NCBI GenBank assembly: GCA_024640365.1
Contig: JAHEFE010000005.1
Coordinates: forward strand, 1-64,000
Direction of reading: 5' to 3'
Source of the DNA: Woeseiaceae bacterium
Lineage (GTDB): Bacteria > Pseudomonadota > Gammaproteobacteria > Steroidobacterales > Woeseiaceae
Length of the DNA stretch: 64,000 bases
This document shows, one piece after another, positions 27,095 through 34,130 of the stretch; the stretch's first letter is position 1, and each line of letters opens with the position of its first letter. The position numbers were made by a program, and so were the translations under genes. Below the pieces are notes generated by a model that had not been told where the DNA came from, did no database searches, and saw only the letters and a program-made list of their open reading frames with translations.

Positions 27095-28675
27095 TTACCA
27101 GCGGTATGCGTCAACGTTTTTCGGTAGCGCCTCGCTGAGTTTGCCAGAAATGAGCTGATCCGCCAGTGCTTCTGCGAAATCTGTAATAGGGGTATCGCAA
27201 TCGAGATAGGGTACAACCTCTCTGACCATTGAGTGTAGATTACGAGTAGCGCTGCTCAGGTCATCAACACCGCGCAGATCCGCGGCCTGGCAGGCACAGA
27301 TGAGTTCGTAAGCAATGATGTAGCTGGCGTTGCGCAATATATCCCGTGTTCTGCGAGCAGCAACGAGTCCGAACGATACGTGATCCTGGAAATCACCGGT
27401 CGATGGCAGGGACTGGATCGATATTGGATTGCTCATCTGTCGGATTTCCGCGGTTAATGATGTGGCCATGAACTGGCCGCCCATCAAGCCCGTCCGCAGA
27501 CCCGGTTTTTCGCGAACCAGGAACGGTGGCAATGTGCCATTGAGGCTCGGATGCAGCAGTCGGTTATTGCGACGATCCGACAGGTTGCACATGTTTACGA
27601 GAACGATCGCCATCTGATCCATGGCATTGGCGACATACTGGCCGTGAAAGTTTGCGTTGTGAACAGCATCGTTTTCCTCAACAACAATCAACGGGTTGTC
27701 GTTAGATGAGTTGAGCTCGGTTTCTACAACTTGTTGCACATAGCGGGTTGTATCGACCACCGGCCCCATGATTTGCGGTGTTGCACGCAGCGAATAAGCA
27801 TCTTCAATTTGTTCGTCCAGACCTTGCGGCTCATTCGTTGACAGCTTGCGCAGCCACTCCTCCATTTCGGCATCTTGTACGACCATTTTGCTGTCTGCCA
27901 GGGTTCTGTATATGGCGTCGGCGATTCGAACCTGCCCCGGGTGCGGCTTTTGTTTATGGGCCGCCGGGTGGAACGGCATAATTTTGGCCTTCATTACTTC
28001 AAGGCTCATGCAGGATGTCAGCGTGAACATATTAATCAGACGTTTTGCGTCCGTAATCAGGCAGCACGCGAGACCTGTCATTACTGATGTGCCGTTGATC
28101 AGCGCAAGACCTTCCTTGTAGCTGAGCTTCATGGGCTCAATGCCGGCGCGTTTCAGGGCGTCCGCACCCGGCATTATTTCGCCCTCGTATTTAGCGCGCC
28201 ATTGCCCGGTGCCTACCAGGCCGATACAGGCCAGTGGGCCCAGGTCGCCGCTAGTGCCCAACGACCCCTTCTCGGGGATGCAGGGAATGACGCCTTTGTT
28301 ATACATGGCAACGTATTTTTCGAAGTTCTCCAGTGAGATGGCTGAGTAGCCACGACCCAGTGAGTTTATGCGCGCGAGCATGGACGCCCGCACGTGATCG
28401 TCAGCAAGCAAGGGACCGACGTTTGATTGTACGCCGCGCATGATATTGTTTTGCGCTTCCTCAGCCATCGACGGTGGTAGCAACCAGTTGACGAATCCGC
28501 CAACGCTTGTGGTTACCCCATAAATAATTCTTCCCGACGCCACGAATTTCTCGAGCAGCGCTCTGGATGCCTGTACTCGTTCGCGAATCTCCGGGGTGAT
28601 TTCGATTTGCCTGCTCATCTGGCGGGCCGCATCGGAAACTATGTCAACTGTCAGGTCATTGCCGTTAGGGATCAT
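27095..28675 (-). CDS. MIO-dependent aromatic amino acid aminomutase/ammonia-lyase (phenylalanine aminomutase-like)
   Basis: Enzyme with a self-made 4-methylidene-imidazol-5-one group acting on Phe, Tyr or a relative, to give the beta-amino acid and/or the cinnamate. It has 526 residues. The prosthetic triad is Thr141-Ser142-Gly143 in GSLGTSGDLGP, not the usual Ala-Ser-Gly. The catalytic Tyr52 lies in IYGVTTSVGGFVNWL. Other family blocks are KEGLALINGTSVMTG, TPQIMGPV and ELNSSNDNPL. The TSG triad and the VTTSxGGFVNWL block match my memory of Pantoea phenylalanine aminomutase (andrimid pathway). Histidase is unlikely given no hut genes. It leads the minus-strand cluster and is divergent from an Lrp/AsnC regulator across 141 bases. 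Confidence 0.9.
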   Translation of the reverse strand: MIPNGNDLTVDIVSDAARQMSRQIEITPEIRERVQASRALLEKFVASGRIIYGVTTSVGGFVNWLLPPSMAEEAQNNIMRGVQSNVGPLLADDHVRASMLARINSLGRGYSAISLENFEKYVAMYNKGVIPCIPEKGSLGTSGDLGPLACIGLVGTGQWRAKYEGEIMPGADALKRAGIEPMKLSYKEGLALINGTSVMTGLACCLITDAKRLINMFTLTSCMSLEVMKAKIMPFHPAAHKQKPHPGQVRIADAIYRTLADSKMVVQDAEMEEWLRKLSTNEPQGLDEQIEDAYSLRATPQIMGPVVDTTRYVQQVVETELNSSNDNPLIVVEENDAVHNANFHGQYVANAMDQMAIVLVNMCNLSDRRNNRLLHPSLNGTLPPFLVREKPGLRTGLMGGQFMATSLTAEIRQMSNPISIQSLPSTGDFQDHVSFGLVAARRTRDILRNASYIIAYELICACQAADLRGVDDLSSATRNLHSMVREVVPYLDCDTPITDFAEALADQLISGKLSEALPKNVDAYRW

Positions 28676-28776
28676 GTTCGTGCCACCAGAGGTCAGGTTT
28701 GGAGGAAGACCTCAGTGTACTCTGCGCTATTCGCAAAGTGCTTTCTTTGAGTGCGTAAAATAGGGCATTATTGGTA

Positions 28777-28792
28777 GATTATTCGAATAATC
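28777..28792. promoter_or_regulatory. Perfect 16-bp palindrome, likely operator between AsnC-type regulator and MIO gene
   Basis: GATTATTCGAATAATC reads identically on both strands. It ends 24 bases before the regulator ATG and about 100 bases before the MIO start. An AT-rich palindrome of this size in the divergent promoter of an Lrp/AsnC gene is a natural autoregulatory site. A shorter repeat, GAGGTC-N13-GACCTC, lies at 28689-28713 nearer the MIO gene. Confidence 0.6.
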
Positions 28793-28816
28793 ATCAATAT
28801 TTAGAAAGGATATTTC

Positions 28817-29314
28817 ATGATGACCGAATCGGAACAGCGAGAAATACCGCGTCTGGACAGCCATGATCGACGTATTCTCAATGAATTGCAGAGAGATGCC
28901 AGGCTTACCAACCAGGATCTCGCGACCAAGGTCGGCTTGTCCCCCTCAGCCTGCTGGCGGCGGGTCAAGGCGCTGGAGGAATCCGGAGTCATACTGCGCT
29001 ATGCCGCGATTCTGGATCCAAAGAAGGTCGGCTATGGCGAGTGCGTATTTGCTCATATTTCGCTGGATCGACATGCCCGTGACCTCAGCAGTCAATTCGC
29101 AGAATCGATGCGCAGGCAGCCGGAAGTCATGGAGTGCTATTACACGACGGGAGATGCCGACTTTCTATTGCGGGTGGCGATTCCCAGCGTGGCAGCTTAT
29201 GACAAGTTTTTGCAAAACGTCATTTTTTCCGCCCCCTCGATATCTCAGGTGCGGTCAAACTTTGCCCTGCGCCAGATCAAGTTTGAAACGGCGATGCCGA
29301 TCGAAAGTGACTGA
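28817..29314 (+). CDS. Lrp/AsnC family transcriptional regulator
   Basis: DNA-binding regulator of 165 residues that typically senses an amino acid. The helix-turn-helix is LDSHDRRILNELQRDARLTN then LATKVGLSPSACWRRVKALE (about 14-52). The RAM ligand-binding domain follows, with ILDPKKVGYGECVFAHISL, then VMECYYTTGDADFLLRVA and the C-terminal VRSNFALRQIKFET. ATG start with AAGGAT 8 bases upstream. Divergent from the MIO enzyme gene, with a perfect 16-bp palindrome between them, so control of the aromatic amino acid cluster is likely. The effector is probably an aromatic alpha- or beta-amino acid, but that is inference. Confidence 0.92.
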   Translation: MMTESEQREIPRLDSHDRRILNELQRDARLTNQDLATKVGLSPSACWRRVKALEESGVILRYAAILDPKKVGYGECVFAHISLDRHARDLSSQFAESMRRQPEVMECYYTTGDADFLLRVAIPSVAAYDKFLQNVIFSAPSISQVRSNFALRQIKFETAMPIESD

Positions 29315-29508
29315 ATAAAATGCTGCTTTGCAGAATAGTGGCTGGTGGCGGGAATGATAATTATTGCAGCAGGCCGCCTTAGAGTTCTGTAACATTAAGG
29401 GCCTGATTCAGCGGCGGGCATGAAATACCCTATACTTTTGATGACGAGATTCTGATCTCGCACCTATTGCCGTCTGAGTAATTCCGACTAAAAAGAAGCG
29501 TGGACCTT

Positions 29509-30030
29509 ATGCAAACCGAACGACAAAATTCTTACAACCGCGACGAGTTGTTAGCGTGCGCACGTGGCGAGTTGTTTCACCCGGACAGCGGCAAATTGCC
29601 GATGCCCGACATGTTAATGACAGACAGAATCCTGCATATCTCGGAGACTGGCGGCAAGTATGGCAAGGGTGAAATCACCGCCGAGCTGGATATTAATCCG
29701 GACCTCTGGTTTTTCAAATGTCATTTTGTCGGTGATCCAGTGATGCCAGGTTGTCTTGGGCTGGATGCCTTGTGGCAGTTGGTTGGTTTTTTTCTGGTCT
29801 GGTCCGGCAATGTGGGTAAAGGTCGCGCGCTTGGGGTAGGAAAAGTTAAGTTCAGTGGGCAGGTATTGCCGACGGCCAAAAAAGTAACTTTTCAAATTGA
29901 TCTCAAGCGTGTCATCACCCGCAAACTGATTCTCGCCATCGGAGATGGTACGGTGTCCGTCGATGGTCGTGAAATTTACACGGCCGAAGATTTGCGGGTT
30001 GGCCTTTTTACTTCAACTGACAATTTTTAA
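29509..30030 (+). CDS. fabA: 3-hydroxydecanoyl-ACP dehydratase/isomerase
   Basis: Hotdog-fold enzyme that dehydrates 3-hydroxyacyl-ACP and isomerises the C10 trans-2 to cis-3 bond, the branch point to unsaturated fatty acids. It has 173 residues, close to E. coli FabA (172). Catalytic His72 lies in [11 protein letters not shown] and Asp86 in [28 protein letters not shown] is the family-specific segment. The ATG at 29509 is preferred over the GTG at 29500 because it gives the family N-terminus. fabB follows after 9 bases, the standard fabA-fabB operon. The 185-base upstream region holds its promoter; I see no clear FabR-type palindrome in it. Confidence 0.96.
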   Translation: MQTERQNSYNRDELLACARGELFHPDSGKLPMPDMLMTDRILHISETGGKYGKGEITAELDINPDLWFFKCHFVGDPVMPGCLGLDALWQLVGFFLVWSGNVGKGRALGVGKVKFSGQVLPTAKKVTFQIDLKRVITRKLILAIGDGTVSVDGREIYTAEDLRVGLFTSTDNF

Positions 30031-30039
30031 GAGACTAAT

Positions 30040-31254
30040 ATGAAACGCGTTGTTGTAACGGGGCTGGGCGTAGTCTCTTGCCTCGGAAATGATCAGGTCG
30101 CATTGCTGGATTCGCTGCGTGCAGGCAAGTCCGGTATTAAGTTTAACGAGATCTTCAAAGAGATGGGTTTACGCAGCAACGTCTGCGGTAGTGTTGAAAT
30201 AAATTTGGAAGAACATATTGACCGCAAGGTGCAGCGCTTCATGGGTGACGCGGCGGCATACACCTATATTGCGATGGCGCAGGCTATTACGGATGCCGGT
30301 CTCGAGGATGCGGAGGTTTCAAATGTTCGCACTGGTTTGATCGCAGGGTCAGGGGGCGCGTCGAGTGCCAACATTGTCGCCAGTGCGGATAAACTGAGGG
30401 ACAAAGGCGTTCGCCGTATTGGTCCTTATATGGTGCCACGTACGATGGGCAGCACAGTGTCTGCTTGCCTCGCAACGCCATTCAAGATTAAGGGTGTGAA
30501 TTATTCAATCACATCAGCATGCGCAACAAGTGCACATTGTATTGGCGCAGCGGTCGAACAAATTCAATTAGGCAAACAGGACATTGTCTTTGCTGGTGGT
30601 GGTGAAGAAGAAGATTGGCTGCTCACAGCTTTGTTTGATGCGATGGGGGCCTTATCCACTCGCTACAACGAAACTCCGCAGCTGGCCTCACGCCCTTACG
30701 ATGCTGATCGAGATGGCTTTGTGATCGCGGCTGGCGGCAGCATGCTAGTGGTTGAAGAGCTGCAACACGCATTGGCCCGCGGAGCAAAAATTTACGCAGA
30801 AATTGTTGGCTACGGTGCAACATCAGACGGTTATGACATGGTGGCACCATCGGGTGAGGGCGCGGTACGATGCATGCAACTTGCTAGTTCAACAGTTAAT
30901 ACACCGATTGATTACATCAATACCCATGGCACGAGTACGCCGGTTGGTGATACCTGCGAACTGACCGCTATTCGCGAGGTTTTTGGTGAAAACGTTCCTC
31001 GCTTCAGTTCGACCAAGTCGCTCTGTGGTCACTCGCTTGGTGCAACTGGTGCCATCGAGGCAATCAGTTGCTTGCTGATGTTGCAGAACGATTTCATATC
31101 GCCATCGATCAATGTTGTAACACCTGATCCAGCCATTGCGGCAATGCCGATTGTTACCAAACGTATCGATAACGCTGGTCTTACTACCGTAATGAGTAAC
31201 AGCTTCGGTTTTGGTGGCACCAATGCCTCGCTGGTGTTTCGTCGTTACGGCTAG
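30040..31254 (+). CDS. fabB: Beta-ketoacyl-ACP synthase I
   Basis: Condensing enzyme that elongates acyl-ACP and is required for unsaturated fatty acid synthesis; 404 residues. Thiolase fold with active-site Cys161 in TSACATSAH, His in [11 protein letters not shown] (near 297) and His in [12 protein letters not shown] (near 333). [12 protein letters not shown] and the C-terminal [15 protein letters not shown] complete the family pattern. It follows fabA by 9 bases, which marks it as FabB rather than FabF. The encoded pair supplies the anaerobic route to cis-unsaturated fatty acids. ATG start; a weak GAG lies upstream. Confidence 0.96.
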   Translation: MKRVVVTGLGVVSCLGNDQVALLDSLRAGKSGIKFNEIFKEMGLRSNVCGSVEINLEEHIDRKVQRFMGDAAAYTYIAMAQAITDAGLEDAEVSNVRTGLIAGSGGASSANIVASADKLRDKGVRRIGPYMVPRTMGSTVSACLATPFKIKGVNYSITSACATSAHCIGAAVEQIQLGKQDIVFAGGGEEEDWLLTALFDAMGALSTRYNETPQLASRPYDADRDGFVIAAGGSMLVVEELQHALARGAKIYAEIVGYGATSDGYDMVAPSGEGAVRCMQLASSTVNTPIDYINTHGTSTPVGDTCELTAIREVFGENVPRFSSTKSLCGHSLGATGAIEAISCLLMLQNDFISPSINVVTPDPAIAAMPIVTKRIDNAGLTTVMSNSFGFGGTNASLVFRRYG

Positions 31255-31307
31255 CCCGTAGTAATATCGGCACTCGCCAATAAGGGGCGACAAACAACGA
31301 AATAAGT

Positions 31308-31328
31308 GACTCACCAGCACGGTGAGTC
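31308..31328. other. Perfect 8-bp inverted repeat between fabB and the formylglutathione hydrolase gene
   Basis: GACTCACC and GGTGAGTC are separated by 5 bases. It lies 54 bases after the fabB stop and 37 bases before the next start. No T-run follows on the plus strand, so it is not a standard terminator; a 5' leader hairpin or protein site are the alternatives. Confidence 0.5.
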
Positions 31329-31364
31329 TGAGGTTAGTAATGTCGATCATGCAGGCAGGGACCA

Positions 31365-32222
31365 GTGTCAATTACAAAAATCAGTGAGCACGATTGTTTT
31401 GGTGGCAAAGTTGGCTTTTATCGCCATGCGTCTGCAGTTAATCAGTGCGATATGCAATTTTCTGTTTTCGTGCCACCGCAGGCTGCCAAGGGTTCGGTGC
31501 CAGTGATCACTTTTCTGTCTGGTCTGACCTGTACCGAAGAAACTTTCATGATCAAGTCGGGGGCACAGCGTGTTGCCGCTGAATTGGGACTCATGTTGCT
31601 AACACCTGACACTAGCCCGCGCGGCGAAGGGGTTCCCGACGATCCGGCAAGCGCTTACGACTTCGGGCTCGGCGCAGGCTTCTACCTTGATGCCACTCAG
31701 CAGCCCTGGTCGCAGCATTTCAATATGTACAGCTACCTTACAGTTGAGTTGGCGAACACCCTGTTTAAAAACTTTCCGGCGGACAGAAGTCGGCAAGCCA
31801 TAATGGGTCATTCAATGGGTGGCCACGGCGCGCTTACGGTTGGCCTGAAAAATCCGACGGTATACCAGTCGATATCTGCTTTTGCACCAATTTGTAGCCC
31901 CAGCAATTGCCCCTGGGGACAAAAAGCCTTCAGCAACTACCTCGGCGACGACAAATCAGCGTGGGCGGAATACGATGCGTGCGAATTGGTCAAGAAGGCG
32001 AACCACGCTAATACGGCTAATCGGATTCTCATTGACCAGGGATTGGGAGACCAATTTCTGGAGCAGGAATTGCACCCGCATTTGTTTGCAGATGCCTGCG
32101 CCGAGGTAGGCTACCCGCTTACCTTGCGGCGTCACGATAACTACGATCACGGTTATTATTTCATTTCGACTTTCATGGAAGATCATTTGCGCCACCACGC
32201 CGCTGTATTACTGGCAGAATAA
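31365..32222 (+). CDS. fghA: S-formylglutathione hydrolase
   Basis: Esterase-D-type hydrolase releasing formate and glutathione in glutathione-dependent formaldehyde detoxification; 285 residues. Alpha/beta-hydrolase nucleophile Ser150 in GHSMGGHGAL, Asp229 in DQGLGDQFL and His262 in NYDHGYYF. SGLTCTEETFMIKSGAQ and ICSPSNCPWGQKAF are signature segments of the family. GTG start with AGGGA upstream. The usual partner, the glutathione-dependent formaldehyde dehydrogenase, is not in this window. It is in the same direction as fabAB but separated by 110 bases containing an inverted repeat, so it may have its own promoter. Confidence 0.94.
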   Translation: MSITKISEHDCFGGKVGFYRHASAVNQCDMQFSVFVPPQAAKGSVPVITFLSGLTCTEETFMIKSGAQRVAAELGLMLLTPDTSPRGEGVPDDPASAYDFGLGAGFYLDATQQPWSQHFNMYSYLTVELANTLFKNFPADRSRQAIMGHSMGGHGALTVGLKNPTVYQSISAFAPICSPSNCPWGQKAFSNYLGDDKSAWAEYDACELVKKANHANTANRILIDQGLGDQFLEQELHPHLFADACAEVGYPLTLRRHDNYDHGYYFISTFMEDHLRHHAAVLLAE

Positions 32223-32409
32223 ACTCAGGAAGCTCTGATATATTCATGAACTCGTGTATTGCGGCTAAAAGTCCAGCTCCCGTGTTACCAATCTTCGCAA
32301 TAGCCAGCTCACGTGCATTTGGCGCCTTGAATCTGAATCTTTTCGCTGACAATCTACTTCGACCAGAATAAATCAGAGCTTCCTTAAGCCCAATTACTGA
32401 AGGTTCGGA

Positions 32410-33225
32410 ATGACTGAATACCTGCTGCTCGGTTCCATAATGTTGCTAACTGGTTTGGTCAGTGGCGTTCTGGCGGGTTTACTTGGCATAGGCGGCGGCA
32501 TCGTCATCGTGCCGGTACTGGAAGCCGCTTTGGCCACGCAGGGCGTTGATCCGGCTATTCGCATGCATATCGCCGTTGCAACCTCGTTGGCGACGATTAT
32601 TCCGACATCGATAGCCTCTTCCCGGGCGCATCACCAACGCAATTCAATTGATCTCGATCTTGTGAAACGCTGGGCAATTTTTGTATTGCTCGGGGCATTT
32701 CTTGGTACTTTCATTGCAGCCCAGGTGGATAGCCGAGTGCTGGCCGCCGTTTTTGCTGTGGTCGCGCTTCTCGTAGCTATTAAAATGATGTTGCCACTGG
32801 AGGGAGTAACGCTTACTGACGGTGTGCCGCGAACTGCGATTGCATCAATAATTCCTTTTAGTATTGGCACGATTGCGACAATGATGGGTATTGGTGGCGG
32901 TGCCTTAACCGTTCCTGTTCTCACTCTGTGCGGTGAAAAAATTCATCGTGCCGTCGGTACCGCTGCTCTTTTTGGTTTAGCTGTTAGTTTGCCAGGCACT
33001 ATTGGTTATATCGTCACGGGTCAGGGGGATCCACGATTGCCGGTTGCCAGTTTTGGTTACGTGAATTTGATTGGTTTATTTCTTATTGCACCGATGACAA
33101 TATTTTCCGCTCCGCTGGGCGCGAAGATTGCCCACGCATTAACGCGACGGCATTTGAGTCTTATCTTCGGCTCTTTTTTGTTATTGATTTCCGTGCGGAT
33201 GTTTTTTCGGGCCACAGCAGTTTAG
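32410..33225 (+). CDS. Sulfite exporter TauE/SafE family membrane protein
   Basis: Membrane protein of 271 residues with about eight helices in two repeats. The first repeat has LLTGLVSGVLAGLLGIGGGIVIVP and the second has FSIGTIATMMGIGGGALTVPVL; the paired GIGGG motifs define the family. Members export small organosulfur or sulfonate anions or are of unknown function. ATG at 32410 with AAGGTT upstream. Its stop TAG overlaps the stop of the convergent UreH-like gene by 4 bases (TTAG). No sulfonate genes adjoin it, so the substrate is unknown. Confidence 0.88.
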   Translation: MTEYLLLGSIMLLTGLVSGVLAGLLGIGGGIVIVPVLEAALATQGVDPAIRMHIAVATSLATIIPTSIASSRAHHQRNSIDLDLVKRWAIFVLLGAFLGTFIAAQVDSRVLAAVFAVVALLVAIKMMLPLEGVTLTDGVPRTAIASIIPFSIGTIATMMGIGGGALTVPVLTLCGEKIHRAVGTAALFGLAVSLPGTIGYIVTGQGDPRLPVASFGYVNLIGLFLIAPMTIFSAPLGAKIAHALTRRHLSLIFGSFLLLISVRMFFRATAV

Positions 33226-33932
33226 TGCGGCACTTCGGAGGCCGAGTGTTGATGCGGCGCTGCGTGCAGGTTCTTCGCCAGAGGGGCTGCGAGAGTTAAC
33301 AAGCCGAGCAGGCACAACAGCAACCCCATGCCACGGCGCGTACCCTTGTGCTGCATGCGCCCAGCCAGTGCCTGGGCACCGAGGCCCGTCATTAGCATGG
33401 CAGGTAGGGTGCCAAGCCCGAATGCGAGCATCACCAGGCCGCCTTGAACGGCGCCTCCCGCTGCAACAGCAACCATGAGCACGCTGTAAACGAGCCCGCA
33501 AGGCAGCCATCCCCACAGCAAGCCTAGTGCGATGGCTTGTGGATAGGTTTTTACCGGGAGCAATTTCTTTGCGTAAGGCGCGATATGTTTCCATGCTTTA
33601 GCGCCCGCCGTTTCGACAGCACGAAGAAAGTGCATATCGAAGGCTATTTGCAGCCCAATCAGAAATATTACTACGGCACTAATTACCCTCAGAATACTGA
33701 AGCTCGTGAACGTCTGATATGCACTGCCTGCTGCCCCGCCGAGAAAACCGGCAACAGCACCGAATGCTGAGTAACTGATCAAGCGGCCGCTGTTATAGAC
33801 GAGGGCCATAAGTGAATTGCCACGGCCGTTAATGGCAAACAACCCGGATAAACCGGCGCACATACCGAGGCAATGAGCACTACCCAATAATCCACCGAGG
33901 AATGCAGCGAGCAAGCTGCTGAATTCAATCAT
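33222..33932 (-). CDS. UreH-like transmembrane protein of the cbb3 cluster
   Basis: Membrane protein of 236 residues with about six helices, of the sulfite-exporter-like/urease-accessory UreH-like fold. It contains LLGSAHCLGMCAGLSGLFAI and LPCGLVYSVLMVAVAAGGAV, the two Cys-containing helices typical of the family (HCLGMC and LPCGL). It is the last gene of the cbb3 assembly set; its ATG overlaps the ccoS stop by 4 bases (ATGA), so translation is coupled. Homologues beside ccoS are believed to help copper or cbb3 oxidase assembly, but function is not proven. Confidence 0.86.
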   Translation of the reverse strand: MIEFSSLLAAFLGGLLGSAHCLGMCAGLSGLFAINGRGNSLMALVYNSGRLISYSAFGAVAGFLGGAAGSAYQTFTSFSILRVISAVVIFLIGLQIAFDMHFLRAVETAGAKAWKHIAPYAKKLLPVKTYPQAIALGLLWGWLPCGLVYSVLMVAVAAGGAVQGGLVMLAFGLGTLPAMLMTGLGAQALAGRMQHKGTRRGMGLLLCLLGLLTLAAPLAKNLHAAPHQHSASEVPH

Positions 33933-34102
33933 TGATCGCGTTCCGAGGTTTGTCGGGGTTTGTCATCATCATCAAGCAGGATGCGCGTCGCCGGAGTGTC
34001 GAGGTCGTCGAATTGCCCGCTGCCCACTGCCCAGAAAAAGGCCCATACAGCAAGACCAAGAATCACCAGGCCGAGAGGAATAAGGACGAAAAGGATATTC
34101 AT
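33929..34102 (-). CDS. ccoS: cbb3-type cytochrome oxidase assembly protein CcoS
   Basis: Very small inner-membrane protein of 57 residues needed for cbb3 oxidase maturation. It starts MNILFVLIPLGLVILGLAVW, a single helix, followed by AFFWAVGSGQFDDLDTPATRI, the signature W-x3-GQF-DDLDTP-x-RIL stretch of CcoS. The polar tail is LLDDDDKPRQTSERDQ. The gene sits 28 bases after ccoI, with the ATG at 34102 and AAGGAC upstream, and overlaps the UreH-like gene by ATGA. It was missed by simple length filters but is clear by motif and position. Confidence 0.95.
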   Translation of the reverse strand: MNILFVLIPLGLVILGLAVWAFFWAVGSGQFDDLDTPATRILLDDDDKPRQTSERDQ

Positions 34103-34130
34103 GCGACAACTTCCATTGGCTTGAGTGACG

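Noticed and set aside
22540-28675. Photoactive yellow protein chromophore pathway (tyrosine ammonia-lyase plus coumarate ligase)
   Set aside because: No PYP-like gene lies nearby, and the MIO enzyme looks like an aminomutase with an aminotransferase next to it.
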